64,000 nucleotides of DNA from Rhodoblastus sp963748385 (GCA_963748385.1 CAVVIQ010000009.1:124001-188000), one strand, 5' to 3'; counted from the stretch's first letter, positions 35,528 to 44,388 are shown. Numbers and translations: made by a program. The notes: generated from the letters alone by a model not told the origin.

Positions 35528-38098
35528 ATGTTGATGACACTCGACCAATGGCTTGCGCGATTCTTCGGCGCGGGCCGGCGCGCCGACCGCGCGGCGCCCC
35601 TCGCGCAGCGCGCCTCCTTCGGTCTCGACGGCGTGGAAATGCGACAGATCGACGGAGATTTCGACCTGGCGGAATGGGACGACGACGGGTCGCGATCGCC
35701 CTATCGCCCTTATGTCCGCCGGCCCCGTTCGGTGTTGCTCGACCCCGTCCCCGTCCCCAGGCCAGCGCCCCTGGTCGCGTCGCCACCGCTTCCCGACGCC
35801 GCTTTCGCGGACCAACGCGCCCGACTGGAAGCCGACGCGGCGCTGAAATCCCGCGCGATTCTCGCCGCCGCCCAGCAGGTCTGGGCGCCGGACCCGGAGC
35901 CCGCGCCGGAGTTCCAGTCCGATGTCGTCGTGGAATCGCCTTGCGAGCCCGGCGCGCCGCAATTCTTTCGCGCCGACCGGCCAAATGTCCGCTTCACCCG
36001 CACGCCGGAATCCGCGATCGCCCGCCGCAAGGCCGAGGAGGACGCCCAGCGCCTCGCCGCCGAGGAGGAAGCCCGCCGCATCGAGGAAGAATCGCGCCTC
36101 AAGGCCGAGGAAACCGCCCGCCAGCTGGAGGAGGCCCGCCTCGCCCAGGCCCATGCCATAAAAACTGCGGCCGACGATATCAACGCCAGAACCAAGCCGC
36201 GGGTGCGCTTCGCCCGCACGCCCGACCGCCCCCTTGCCGAGCGCAAGGCCGAAGCAAGGCTCCAGGCGCCCGAGCTCCTCCCCTCCTTCGGCGCCTTCGC
36301 CAGCATGGGCGCGCGCTTCTCCTTCCATGTCGGTTTCGGCGGCTTTGCGCGCCCGCCGGCTCCCCGTTCCGTCGAACCCGCGCCGGCTCCGCTCGGATCG
36401 GCTGAGAAGCCGCCGAAAGTGCGGATTCGCGTCAAGGCGGTCGCCACGCCGAGCGAACCGTCGCCCGAGCCCGCGGCGGCGCAGTCCAAGCCCGCCGAGC
36501 TTGCCCGCGCCTTCAAGCGCGTCAAGACCCCGGCCGGCGGCTTCCTCCAGAAATTCGACGCGCCCGCCGCCGACTACGAGCCTTTCGCGCTCGACATGCT
36601 GACGCTGCCGCCGCATCGCCACGACGACGGCCAGCCTGACGACGAACTGGAAGTCACCGCCGACGCGTTGGAAAAGACTCTTGAGGATTTCGGCGTGCGC
36701 GGCGACGTGCGCAACGCCCATCCCGGCCCTGTCGTCACCTTGTACGATTTCGAGCCTGCGCCTGGGATCAAGTCGTCGCGGGTGATCGGGCTTTCGGACG
36801 ACATTGCGCGGTCGATGTCGGCGGTTTCGGCGCGGGTGGCGGTGGCGCCGGGGCGCAACGCCATCGGCATCGAACTGCCCAACCCGCGCCGCGAGACCGT
36901 TTTCCTGCGCGAGCTGCTCGCCTCGCCCGATTTCGTCGAGACCCGCCACAAGCTCGCCATCGCCCTGGGCAAGACCATCGGCGGCGAGCCGGTCATCGTC
37001 GACCTCGCCCGAATGCCCCATCTGCTCGTCGCCGGCACCACCGGCTCGGGCAAGTCGGTCGCCATCAACACCATGGTCCTGTCGCTGCTCTACCGGCTCA
37101 AGCCGCAGGAGTGCCGCCTGATCATGGTCGATCCCAAAATGCTCGAGCTCTCCGTCTACGACGGCGTCCCGCACCTGCTGACCCCCGTCGTCACCGACCC
37201 CAAGAAGGCGGTCGTCGCCCTCAAATGGGCGGTGCGCGAGATGGAGGACCGCTACAAGAAAATGTCCAAGCTCGGCGTGCGCAACATCGACGGTTTCAAC
37301 GCCCGCGTCACCGAGGCCCGCGAAAAGGGCGAGATCATCTCGCGCACGGTGCAGACCGGCTTCGACCGCGAGACCGGCGAGGCGGTCTACGAGCAGGAGC
37401 AGATGGACCTCATCGTCCTGCCCTATATCGTGGTCATCGTCGATGAAATGGCCGATCTGATGATGGTCGCCGGCAAGGAGATCGAGGGCGCGATCCAGCG
37501 CCTGGCGCAGATGGCGCGCGCCGCCGGCATCCACCTGATCATGGCGACCCAGCGCCCCTCGGTCGACGTCATCACCGGCACGATCAAGGCCAATTTCCCG
37601 ACCCGCGTCTCGTTCCAGGTGACGTCGAAAATCGACAGCCGCACGATCCTGGGCGAGATGGGCGCGGAGCAGCTGCTCGGCCAGGGCGACATGCTTTACA
37701 TGCAGGGCGGCGGGCGGATTTCCCGCGTCCACGGGCCGTTCGTCTCGGACGTCGAGGTGGAAAGGATCGTGGCGCATCTGAAGATGCAGGGCCAGCCGGA
37801 ATATCTCGACGCGGTGACGGTGGAGGACGACGCGGAAGACGACGAGGCGGAGGCCGCAAGCTTTGCCGGCGACGACGAGGGCGGCGATCTCTACGACCGC
37901 GCCGTGGCGATCGTGCTGCGCGACAGGAAATGCTCGACCTCCTACGTCCAGCGCCGCCTCTCGGTCGGCTACAACAAGGCCGCGACCCTCGTCGAACGCA
38001 TGGAAAAGGAAGGCGTCGTCGGTCCCGCCAACCACGCCGGAAAACGCCAGATCCTCGCCGGAGGCGGAATCGACCGCGGAGCGTTCGACGGGGAGTGA
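35528..38098 (+). CDS. ftsK: FtsK/SpoIIIE-family DNA translocase without membrane segments
   Basis: An 856-residue translocase. The motor has Walker A GTTGSGKSVAIN near residue 503, Walker B-like IVVIVDEMADLMM near 636, and the conserved MATQRPSVDVITG. The C-terminal gamma winged helix (about 790-850, DLYDRAVAIVLRDRKCSTSYVQRRL) reads KOPS orientation sequences. The N-terminal 350 residues are unlike classic FtsK: I find no hydrophobic transmembrane helix, only a charged Ala/Glu/Arg-rich linker holding two copies of a VRFxRTPxxxxAxRKAE unit (about residues 155 and 227). It could be a soluble SftA-like translocase or the second FtsK paralogue of this group. The ATG at 35528 may be extended by a nearby start. 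Confidence 0.85.
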   Translation: MLMTLDQWLARFFGAGRRADRAAPLAQRASFGLDGVEMRQIDGDFDLAEWDDDGSRSPYRPYVRRPRSVLLDPVPVPRPAPLVASPPLPDAAFADQRARLEADAALKSRAILAAAQQVWAPDPEPAPEFQSDVVVESPCEPGAPQFFRADRPNVRFTRTPESAIARRKAEEDAQRLAAEEEARRIEEESRLKAEETARQLEEARLAQAHAIKTAADDINARTKPRVRFARTPDRPLAERKAEARLQAPELLPSFGAFASMGARFSFHVGFGGFARPPAPRSVEPAPAPLGSAEKPPKVRIRVKAVATPSEPSPEPAAAQSKPAELARAFKRVKTPAGGFLQKFDAPAADYEPFALDMLTLPPHRHDDGQPDDELEVTADALEKTLEDFGVRGDVRNAHPGPVVTLYDFEPAPGIKSSRVIGLSDDIARSMSAVSARVAVAPGRNAIGIELPNPRRETVFLRELLASPDFVETRHKLAIALGKTIGGEPVIVDLARMPHLLVAGTTGSGKSVAINTMVLSLLYRLKPQECRLIMVDPKMLELSVYDGVPHLLTPVVTDPKKAVVALKWAVREMEDRYKKMSKLGVRNIDGFNARVTEAREKGEIISRTVQTGFDRETGEAVYEQEQMDLIVLPYIVVIVDEMADLMMVAGKEIEGAIQRLAQMARAAGIHLIMATQRPSVDVITGTIKANFPTRVSFQVTSKIDSRTILGEMGAEQLLGQGDMLYMQGGGRISRVHGPFVSDVEVERIVAHLKMQGQPEYLDAVTVEDDAEDDEAEAASFAGDDEGGDLYDRAVAIVLRDRKCSTSYVQRRLSVGYNKAATLVERMEKEGVVGPANHAGKRQILAGGGIDRGAFDGE

Positions 38099-38299
38099 GC
38101 GGCGGGCCCGAAGCGTGGCGCGCAGGCATGACGCGAGGGAGTTCCGCCATCCAGAGTCCGGCCGCGCCGCGCCAGCGGGCGACGCCTCTTGAATCAGAAA
38201 TATTATTCGCCTAGACGTTCTGACTCAGAGGCCTGAACGCATTTCGCCTGTGAGGTCCTCAACTCAAGTCTTTGCCGAGCATTCGAGGGGAAATCAGCT

Positions 38300-38734
38300 G
38301 TGAGCCTCATTTCCTTTGGCTACCTGCGTAACGAAACCCGCGATCCGAACAGCCGGTTCGTCAGAGTCGAGGAAAATCGGCTTCGCGATATGCTCCGCGC
38401 CTTGTTGCGCGACGTCGAAGTCGATGAAAAATGGTACATGGATTTCAATAGCGACGTTCGCGCCGCGTTCAAGCAGGGAAAAGTCGCCTCGGCCCGCGAC
38501 CATTACATCGAATCGGGCTATTTCGAAGACCGGTTTCCGCGCCCGATCAAAGTCGACGCGGAGTGGTACCTCAGAACCTACCCGGACATCGTCGACGCCA
38601 TCAAGGCCAAAAAATTCGCCTCGGCCCAGGAGCATTTCGAGAGATATGGGTTCAAGGAGGGCAGGAATCCGTTCCCGGGCTGGTCATTGGTCTCCGACGC
38701 CGCGAAACATCCGCAAAAGGCGCCGGCCGGCTGA
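38300..38734 (+). CDS. Protein with two 40-residue repeats
   Basis: A 144-residue protein with two tandem repeats at residues 41-80 and 85-124. Each begins VDxxWY, has an acidic/aromatic YPDI or NSDV turn, a basic helix ending ASAxxH(Y/F), and closes G(Y/F)xExRxP. This unit resembles the repeats I have seen appended to glycosyltransferases and surface proteins (WYLxxYPDVxxA...HYxxxGxxEGRxP). Here it stands alone without a catalytic domain. The GTG start has GAGGGGA about 9 bases upstream. No signal peptide. The function is unknown, perhaps a glycan-synthesis accessory. Confidence 0.6.
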   Translation: MSLISFGYLRNETRDPNSRFVRVEENRLRDMLRALLRDVEVDEKWYMDFNSDVRAAFKQGKVASARDHYIESGYFEDRFPRPIKVDAEWYLRTYPDIVDAIKAKKFASAQEHFERYGFKEGRNPFPGWSLVSDAAKHPQKAPAG

Positions 38735-38834
38735 ACCGTTCCCGGCCATGCTCACGCGATCGTTCCGCTCTCGCCCCAACGAGCCGGCGGACGCGAAACT
38801 GGCCTGAACGCTCTGCCCGTGTTAGCCCTTCGGC

Positions 38835-39323
38835 ATGACCGAAAAGCCGAAATTCGCCGCCGTCGCGACCCTGGAAGAGCTGGCCGGCCTGTTGCGGCGC
38901 AACGACAGGTTGATGGGAATCGACCTTGGAACGAAGACCATCGGCCTCGCCTTGTCCGATGTCGAGCGCCGGCTGGCGACGCCACTCGAAACCATCAAGC
39001 GCCTCAAATATACGCCGGATGTCGAAAAAATGCTGGCGCTCGCCGACAAACATGGGGTTGCCGCCTTCGTGATCGGCCTGCCGCTCAACATGGATGGCAC
39101 GGAAGGCCCGCGCGCCCAATCGACCCGCGCCTTTGTCCGCCAAACCGCGCCCCTGGCGCGACGTCCCTTCGTGTTCTGGGACGAAAGACTCTCGACCGCC
39201 GCCGTCACCCGCGAGCTGATCGCCCAGGACGTCTCGCGTGGAAAGCGCGCGGAAGTTGTGGACCGGATGGCCGCGGCCTATATCCTGCAAGGCGCGCTCG
39301 ACCGCCTCAACCGGCTCGGCTGA
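38835..39323 (+). CDS. ruvX: RuvX/YqgF family putative Holliday junction resolvase
   Basis: A 162-residue RNase-H-fold protein. It shows the family motifs MGIDLGTKTIGLALSD near residue 27, FVIGLPLNMDGTEGPRAQSTRAF in the middle, FWDERLSTAAV near 113, and a final VVDRMAAAYILQ. The family acts in pre-16S rRNA 5'-end maturation and has been proposed as a junction resolvase. The acidic residues Asp30, Glu and Asp of these motifs are in place. Monocistronic, although the repeat protein gene lies 100 bases upstream on the same strand. Confidence 0.92.
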   Translation: MTEKPKFAAVATLEELAGLLRRNDRLMGIDLGTKTIGLALSDVERRLATPLETIKRLKYTPDVEKMLALADKHGVAAFVIGLPLNMDGTEGPRAQSTRAFVRQTAPLARRPFVFWDERLSTAAVTRELIAQDVSRGKRAEVVDRMAAAYILQGALDRLNRLG

Positions 39324-39577
39324 GGCGCCGGTGGAGCAAGCAGAGCCCAAGGTCGTTACATAACATATACATAGTTCTGATTATGTGCTATAAATACCCC
39401 AATGATTGGTCTTTTACCTCATTGAGGGCAGATGGCCGATATATTGGAGGCGGGGAAAATCCTGGTGGGACGACACAACTTTTGGTTGCCATTCGGGGGG
39501 CATGAGGTCTAACTCTTCCGAGTGGCGCCAGTCGTTCATCGTCGTCGGCGCAGGGTGTAAAGGTCCCCGAAATCGCC
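39324..39577. promoter_or_regulatory. AT-rich intergenic island
   Basis: A 254-base gap whose first half is strikingly AT-rich for this genome, with CATAACATATACATAG and a loose dyad CATAAC...GATTATG around 39358-39384. It precedes the 102-residue protein gene. Such islands are typical MucR targets, and the region upstream of the MerR gene near 43760-43790 has a similar flavour. No gene is supported. Confidence 0.35.
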
Positions 39578-39886
39578 ATGACGGAAACATCGAAGAAGAG
39601 AGCGTCCGGGGAGGACAACGGAACGCAACACGCGCCCGAATATCCCGGCAAAAACGAAACATACGAATATTTCTTTGACGAGCGCGACGAGGACGAGCTG
39701 GAGGTCCACGCGTCTTCAGCCAGTCCGACGGAAGACGCAGCCCGCTATATCGCCGATATGGTCGGGGCTCTTGCGCTTATGGCGCGCGAAGCCAGACTCG
39801 ACCTTCTCAATTATCTGCTCGACATGGCCCATGTCGAAGCCGAAATGCAGGCGCGAAGGAGCGAAGCGCCAGACGCAGGCGCCTGA
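39578..39886 (+). CDS. Uncharacterised 102-residue acidic protein
   Basis: A small soluble protein with a charged, low-complexity first half (KNETYEYFFDERDEDELEVH) and a helical second half (DAARYIADMVGALALMAREARLDLLNYLLDMAHVEAEMQ) that could form an amphipathic helical pair. No family is recognised. The gene ends at a TGATCA that also supplies the stop codon of the convergent dprA gene, so the two genes abut. Codon use is like that of its neighbours. Confidence 0.6.
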   Translation: MTETSKKRASGEDNGTQHAPEYPGKNETYEYFFDERDEDELEVHASSASPTEDAARYIADMVGALALMAREARLDLLNYLLDMAHVEAEMQARRSEAPDAGA

Positions 39887-41119
39887 TCACCCGATCAGCG
39901 CCACCCGATCGCGCACCCTGGCGCTCGATCCGCCCTTCGATTTCCAGTTCCTGCAAAGCCAGGCGGATCTCCTGGACGGAGCCGCCGCAGACACGGGCGA
40001 GATCGTCGACGGCCACCGGCGCCGGCCCGAGCAGGCGCATGATTTTTTCGCGCGCGCTCGCGCTGTCGCCCGGATCAGACGCCTGCGACAGGTCCGGCGC
40101 GGCGTCCTCATCCTCGACGACGTACGGCGCGGCCGGCGCACGGGCGACAGGCTCCTGGGCTTCCGCCCAATCCCATTCGTCCCACAGCTTTGCCTCGAAA
40201 GGCGCGGGCTCCGGCTCGAACAGCAGATCGTAACGCGCCGCCCCGCGCGCGGCCAGGGGCGCGACGGCGTCGATGACGTCCCGCGCGCTCGCGCAGAGCA
40301 GCGCGCCGTCGCGGATCAGGTCGTTGGTCCCTTCCGCGCGCGGATCGAGCGGCGAGCCGGGCACGGCGAAGACCTCGCGGCCCTGCTCCTGAGCGAAACG
40401 CGCGGTGATCAGCGAGCCCGAACGCCGGGCCGCCTCGACCACCACCGTCGCCAGCGACAGGCCGGAGACGATGCGGTTGCGGCGGGGGAAATCGCGGCCG
40501 CGCGGCTCGTAGCCGAACGGCATTTCCGAAACAACGGCGCCGCGCTCCGCCATTTCCTCCAGCAGGGCCAGATTTTCCGGCGGATAGGGCCGGTCCAGCC
40601 CGCCCGCCAGCACCCCGACCGAGCCGGTCGCCAGCGACGCCCTGTGCGCGCCGGCGTCTATGCCCCGCGCCAGCCCCGAAACCACGACATAACCCACCGC
40701 GCCAAGACCCCGCGCCAGCCTTTCGGTCATGGCGAGGCCGGCGGCGGAAGCGTTGCGCGAGCCGACCAGCGCCACCATCGGCTTGCGCAGCAGCTCGGCG
40801 TCGCCGCGCAGGGCGATCAGCGGCGGCGGCGAATCGATGGCGCGCAGGCCTGGCGGAAAATCCGGCTCGGGCAAGGCGATGAACCGCGCGCCGAGTTTTT
40901 CCGCCTGCCGCCATTCGCGCAAGACTTTTTCGCGCGAGGCGAGTTTTACCGCGCGGCCCTTGCCCTGGCGGATCAGGTCGGGGAGCGCGCGCAAGGACCG
41001 CGCCGGCGTCGCCATAGCGCCGGACGAGGGCGAGAAAATGTGCGCGGCCCGATATTGTCGCAGCGGATGAGTTGCAGCCAGTCGAGTTTTTCCTCGTCGC
41101 CGAGCCGCCGCGGCTTCAT
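39887..41119 (-). CDS. dprA: DNA-processing protein DprA, three frameshifts
   Basis: A Rossmann-fold DprA/Smf protein of about 409 residues that loads RecA on incoming single-stranded DNA. Family motifs are VALVGSRNASAAGLAMTERLA, VVSGLARGIDAGAHRASL, FPRRNRIVSGLS and the C-terminal winged helix (VDDLARVCGGSVQEIRLALQELEIEGRIER). Single-base gains near 41036, 40981 and 39914 split it. With them removed, it starts MKPRRLGDEEKLDWLQLI, continues PRTFLALVRRYGDAGAVLARAPDLIRQ in reconstruction, and ends RDRVALIG at 39887. The ATG overlaps the plsY stop (ATGA). Confidence 0.88.
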
Positions 41120-41709
41120 TTCTTCTGGCCGATCCTGCCTTCGGTCCCCGCGCGCAGCCGGGCGATGTTGTCCCGGTGCTTGACCCACAGGATCGCGGTC
41201 ATGACCGCGAGCAGCGCGGCCTGGGCGGGAAGGCCCAGAAACCACAGCACGATCGGCGACAGGGCGCTGGCGACCAGCGCCGAGAGCGAGGAAAAGCGCG
41301 ACAGAAAGGCGACCGAGAGCCAGATCGCGATGAAGGCCAGCCCCGCCGGCCAGGCGAATCCGAACAGGCAGCCGAGATAAGTCGCGACGCCCTTGCCGCC
41401 CTTGAACCTCAGCCAGACCGGGAAAATATGGCCGAGGAAAGCGGCGAATCCGGCGATCGCCCCCGCCGCGGGCGCGAAACGGGCCATGATCAGCACCGCC
41501 GCCGTCCCTTTCAGCGCGTCGAGCAGCAAAGTCGCGGCGGCGATGTCCTTGCGCCCGGTGCGCAGCACGTTGGTCGCGCCAATATTGCCGGAGCCGATCG
41601 CGCGCACGTCGCCGAGCCCCGCCGCCCTGGCGAGCAACAGGCCGAAGGGGATCGAGCCAAGGCCGTAGCCGACGACGACGGAGGCCAGAACAAGCGGAAG
41701 CGGGATCAT
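41116..41709 (-). CDS. plsY: Glycerol-3-phosphate acyltransferase PlsY
   Basis: A 197-residue inner-membrane protein with five hydrophobic segments. It has the PlsY motifs GSIPFGLLLAR, GSGNIGATNVLRTG and GHIFPVWLRFKGGKGVAT. It acylates glycerol 3-phosphate from acyl-phosphate in phospholipid synthesis. The start at 41709 overlaps the stop of the pyrC-like gene (ATGA), and its own stop overlaps the dprA start, so three genes are translationally chained. The longer upstream reading frame is only the antisense-free extension through pyrC and is not real. Confidence 0.95.
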   Translation of the reverse strand: MIPLPLVLASVVVGYGLGSIPFGLLLARAAGLGDVRAIGSGNIGATNVLRTGRKDIAAATLLLDALKGTAAVLIMARFAPAAGAIAGFAAFLGHIFPVWLRFKGGKGVATYLGCLFGFAWPAGLAFIAIWLSVAFLSRFSSLSALVASALSPIVLWFLGLPAQAALLAVMTAILWVKHRDNIARLRAGTEGRIGQKK

Positions 41710-43031
41710 GCGCGCTCCATCGGCGCGCCGACGCGATGGACGACATGGCCGCCGACCATGGTGGTCTTGACCACGCCCTGCAATTTCGCCTCGTCGAAGG
41801 GCGTGTTCTTGCAGCGCGAGCGCAGATCGTCCTTGTTGAGCACGAAAGGCTCGTCGGGGTCGAAACGGATGAGGTCGGCCGGCGCGCCGCGCTTCAGCCG
41901 CCCCTGCTCCAGCCGCAGAATGTCGGCCGGGCGAGTGGTCATGGCGCGCAGAAGATTGGCCAGCGGCAGATGGCCGGCGTGGACCAGCCGCAGCCCGGCG
42001 GCGAGCAGGGTTTCTACGCCCACGGCGCCGAAATCGGCCTCGCCGAAGGGCAGGCGCTTGGTCTCGACATCCTGAGGATTGTGGTCGGAGAAAATCACGT
42101 CGATCAGGCCGCTGGCGACCGCCTCGACCAGGGCCAGCCGCTCCTCCTCGCGCCGCAACGGCGGCTTGACCTTCAGGAAGGTGCGGTAGGAGCCGATGTC
42201 GTTCTCGTTGAGCGTCAGATGGTTGATGGTGACGCCGCAGGAGACGGGCAGGCCTTCGGCCTTGGCCTTGGCGATGACTTCGAGCGCCAGTGTGGTGGAA
42301 ATGGGCGCGGCGCAATAGCGAGCGCCGGTCATGCGCGCCAGCCTGATGTCGCGGTCGAGCGCGATGGCCTCGGCCTCGCGCGGCACGCCGGAAAGGCCGA
42401 GCCGGGTCGCCAGCTCCCCGGCGTTCATCACGCCCGAGCCGGCAAGGTCGCGGTCTTCCGGAAAATGGACGATCAGCGCGTCGAAATCGCGCGCGTAAGT
42501 CATGGCGCGGCGCAGGGTCTGGCTGTTGCGGATCGAGCGCGAGCCGTCGGTGAAAGCCACCGCGCCCGCCTCGCGCAACAGGCCGAATTCGGTGATTTCC
42601 TGGCCCTCCAGCGCCTTGGAGATCGCGGCGCTCGGCAGCACCCGCACCCGGCCGTGGTCGCGGGCGCGGCGTTTGAGGAAATCGACGACGGCGGGGTCGT
42701 CCACCGGCGGATGGGTCTCGGGGCTGGCGACCAGAGTGGTGACGCCGCCTGCCGCCGCGGCGGCGGTGGCGGTGGCGATCGATTCGCGATGTTCGGCGCC
42801 CGGCTCGCCGACGAAGGCGCGCAGGTCGATCAGGCCGGGACAGACGACATCGCCGCCGCATTCGATCAGGGCGACCTCGGCGGGCAGCGCGCCGCCGGTG
42901 ACGCCCGCGCCGAAATCCTTGATCCGCCCATCCTCGACCAGAACGCCGCCGCGCGTCTCGGCCCCGCTTTCGGGATCGATCAGGCGGGCGTTGACGAAAG
43001 CCAGCGGCGGATGGGGCTTGCTCTGAACCAT
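41706..43031 (-). CDS. pyrC: Dihydroorotase-like protein lacking the metal-binding His pair
   Basis: A 441-residue amidohydrolase-fold protein of the class I dihydroorotase group. The first metal motif, normally DLHVHLREPG, reads DLRAFVGEPG, with Arg71 and Phe73 in place of the two histidines; the later site reads FSDHNPQD. The protein thus resembles the inactive PyrC' partners that form a complex with aspartate transcarbamoylase (PyrB) in some bacteria. A pyrB gene usually precedes it in Rhizobiales but is absent here; a c-type cytochrome gene comes first. An active PyrC should exist elsewhere. The ATG at 43031 is preferred to 43082. Confidence 0.85.
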   Translation of the reverse strand: MVQSKPHPPLAFVNARLIDPESGAETRGGVLVEDGRIKDFGAGVTGGALPAEVALIECGGDVVCPGLIDLRAFVGEPGAEHRESIATATAAAAAGGVTTLVASPETHPPVDDPAVVDFLKRRARDHGRVRVLPSAAISKALEGQEITEFGLLREAGAVAFTDGSRSIRNSQTLRRAMTYARDFDALIVHFPEDRDLAGSGVMNAGELATRLGLSGVPREAEAIALDRDIRLARMTGARYCAAPISTTLALEVIAKAKAEGLPVSCGVTINHLTLNENDIGSYRTFLKVKPPLRREEERLALVEAVASGLIDVIFSDHNPQDVETKRLPFGEADFGAVGVETLLAAGLRLVHAGHLPLANLLRAMTTRPADILRLEQGRLKRGAPADLIRFDPDEPFVLNKDDLRSRCKNTPFDEAKLQGVVKTTMVGGHVVHRVGAPMERA

Positions 43032-43106
43032 GACTTTCGATAGCGCGCGCCGGCCTTTTCGGCAATCCGGACGGCGCAGCATTCGGGCCGATTTTCGCGG
43101 CGGGTC

Positions 43107-43574
43107 TCAATGCTCCGGCGCGAACACCTGATTGCTGAAGGGCGAAAGCGTCGGCACCCTGATCTTTATGAAACCCTTTCCCGCCGCCTGATGACAGGAG
43201 TTGCAGGCGTCGGTCAGGCGCGCGAAGGATTTCTTGAACGCCGTTTCATCCTTGGCCTTGACGCTCTTCGCGATGTCGTCCAGCGCAGGCTGGCTGAACT
43301 GCTCGATCAGTTTCGCGAGCGGGACCTTGTCGAAATCCGGATAAAATCTCGCCGCATCGGCGAAACTCTTGCGCATCCGACCGATTTCGAATTCCGCCAA
43401 AGGCCAGTTCATTTCCGAACCGGCGAACGAGAGCTTGAGTTGGCGCCATTGCGCGCCGGCCATGATGTCGGCGAGATCCGGACTGTAGGGCGCCGGCGCC
43501 GCCGCGGCGTTTTCCTCCGCCCGCGCGGCGCCCAAAGCCAGACAGGACAGGACGAGGACAAGGATCAAACGCAT
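43107..43574 (-). CDS. Secreted monoheme c-type cytochrome
   Basis: A 155-residue periplasmic protein with a signal peptide (MRLILVLVLSCLALGAARA) and one heme-attachment motif CNSCH near residue 130, close to the C-terminus. The four-helix arrangement and C-terminal heme are like class II (c'-like) cytochromes, although the sequence around the heme (ACNSCHQAAGKGFIKIRVP) is not typical of gas-binding cytochrome c'. An electron-transfer role is inferred. It ends 75 bases before the pyrC-like gene and may share transcription with it. Confidence 0.75.
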   Translation of the reverse strand: MRLILVLVLSCLALGAARAEENAAAAPAPYSPDLADIMAGAQWRQLKLSFAGSEMNWPLAEFEIGRMRKSFADAARFYPDFDKVPLAKLIEQFSQPALDDIAKSVKAKDETAFKKSFARLTDACNSCHQAAGKGFIKIRVPTLSPFSNQVFAPEH

Positions 43575-43799
43575 TTCATTCTCCCGCGCCCATTGCGACG
43601 GCCCCCCGAAAGGGCGAGTCGCGGCGCGTCAAGCCTATGCCAGGCCGCGACGGATGACAAAATGTCGGCTTTTGCGCCGGACGCCGTTCCCGGGCCGGGC
43701 CGCCGTCGGGCCGCCCCGATCCCCACGCGCCCCAATTCGGCCATCATGTGATTGTTCTAACGGCGTATATCACGTTATGTTTATATGTGAACTTTCTCC

Positions 43800-43835
43800 T
43801 TGACGAGGCTTGGTCGGTAAATTACGTATACGTCA
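43800..43835 (+). promoter_or_regulatory. Promoter of the MerR-fad operon with overlapping palindrome
   Basis: A TTGACG -35 element (43800-43805) stands 17 bases before TACGTA (43823-43828). The perfect 10-base palindrome ACGTATACGT (43824-43833), extended as TTACGTATACGTCA, overlaps the -10. This resembles the ACGT-dyad sites of LiuR-type MerR regulators of acyl-CoA catabolism. The next gene encodes a MerR protein, so autoregulation is likely. Confidence 0.6.
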
Positions 43836-43883
43836 GCTCACGAGCGCCGAGGCGAAAAATTTCGCATGAGGGAAGGCTATGGC

Positions 43884-44348
43884 ATGACGACGCCCCGTCA
43901 TTCAGACAAAGCGCCCAGTCCGCGCGCCTATCGGGCCGCGCCGGAAGGCGACGCGATGACGGCGAAGACATTTTCGATCGCCGAACTCGGGGATGAACTC
44001 GGGCTCACCTTGCGCGCCATCCGGTTTTACGAGGCCAAGGGCCTGATCGCGCCGCGTCGGGTCGGCGCCGCCCGGGTTTACGGCCCGCGCGACCGGGCCC
44101 GGCTGATCCTGATTCAGCGCGGCAAGCGCATGGGTTTCAGCCTCCGGGACATCAAGGAATTCCTCGACCTCTACGGGGCCGATCCCACCCAGGTGGCCCA
44201 GATGAGGATCTTGCTCGGCAAGGCGCGCGAACGAATTGCGCGGCTGGAGACGCAGTTGCAGGACGTGAAGACGAGTCTGGCGGAATTGCGCGAGGTCGAA
44301 CGCGCGACGCATGACATGCTGGCTTCCCGGGGAGTTAAAATTTCGTGA
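43884..44348 (+). CDS. MerR-family regulator of the downstream beta-oxidation operon
   Basis: A 154-residue regulator. After an extended 24-residue N-terminus, the MerR winged helix begins FSIAELGDELGLTLRAIRFYEAKGLI and includes RVYGPRDRARLILIQRGKRMGFSLRDI. The C-terminal part (about 110-150) is a coiled coil of the dimerisation type. No metal-binding cysteine is present, so an organic or acyl-CoA effector is expected. It precedes thiolase, fadJ and acyl-CoA dehydrogenase genes on the same strand and resembles LiuR-type repressors. GGAAGG is 7 bases before the ATG at 43884; starts at 43866 and 43956 are possible. Confidence 0.8.
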   Translation: MTTPRHSDKAPSPRAYRAAPEGDAMTAKTFSIAELGDELGLTLRAIRFYEAKGLIAPRRVGAARVYGPRDRARLILIQRGKRMGFSLRDIKEFLDLYGADPTQVAQMRILLGKARERIARLETQLQDVKTSLAELREVERATHDMLASRGVKIS

Positions 44349-44388
44349 GGGGCGAAGGCCCGCTTTGAATGCTTTGCAGGAGACGAGA

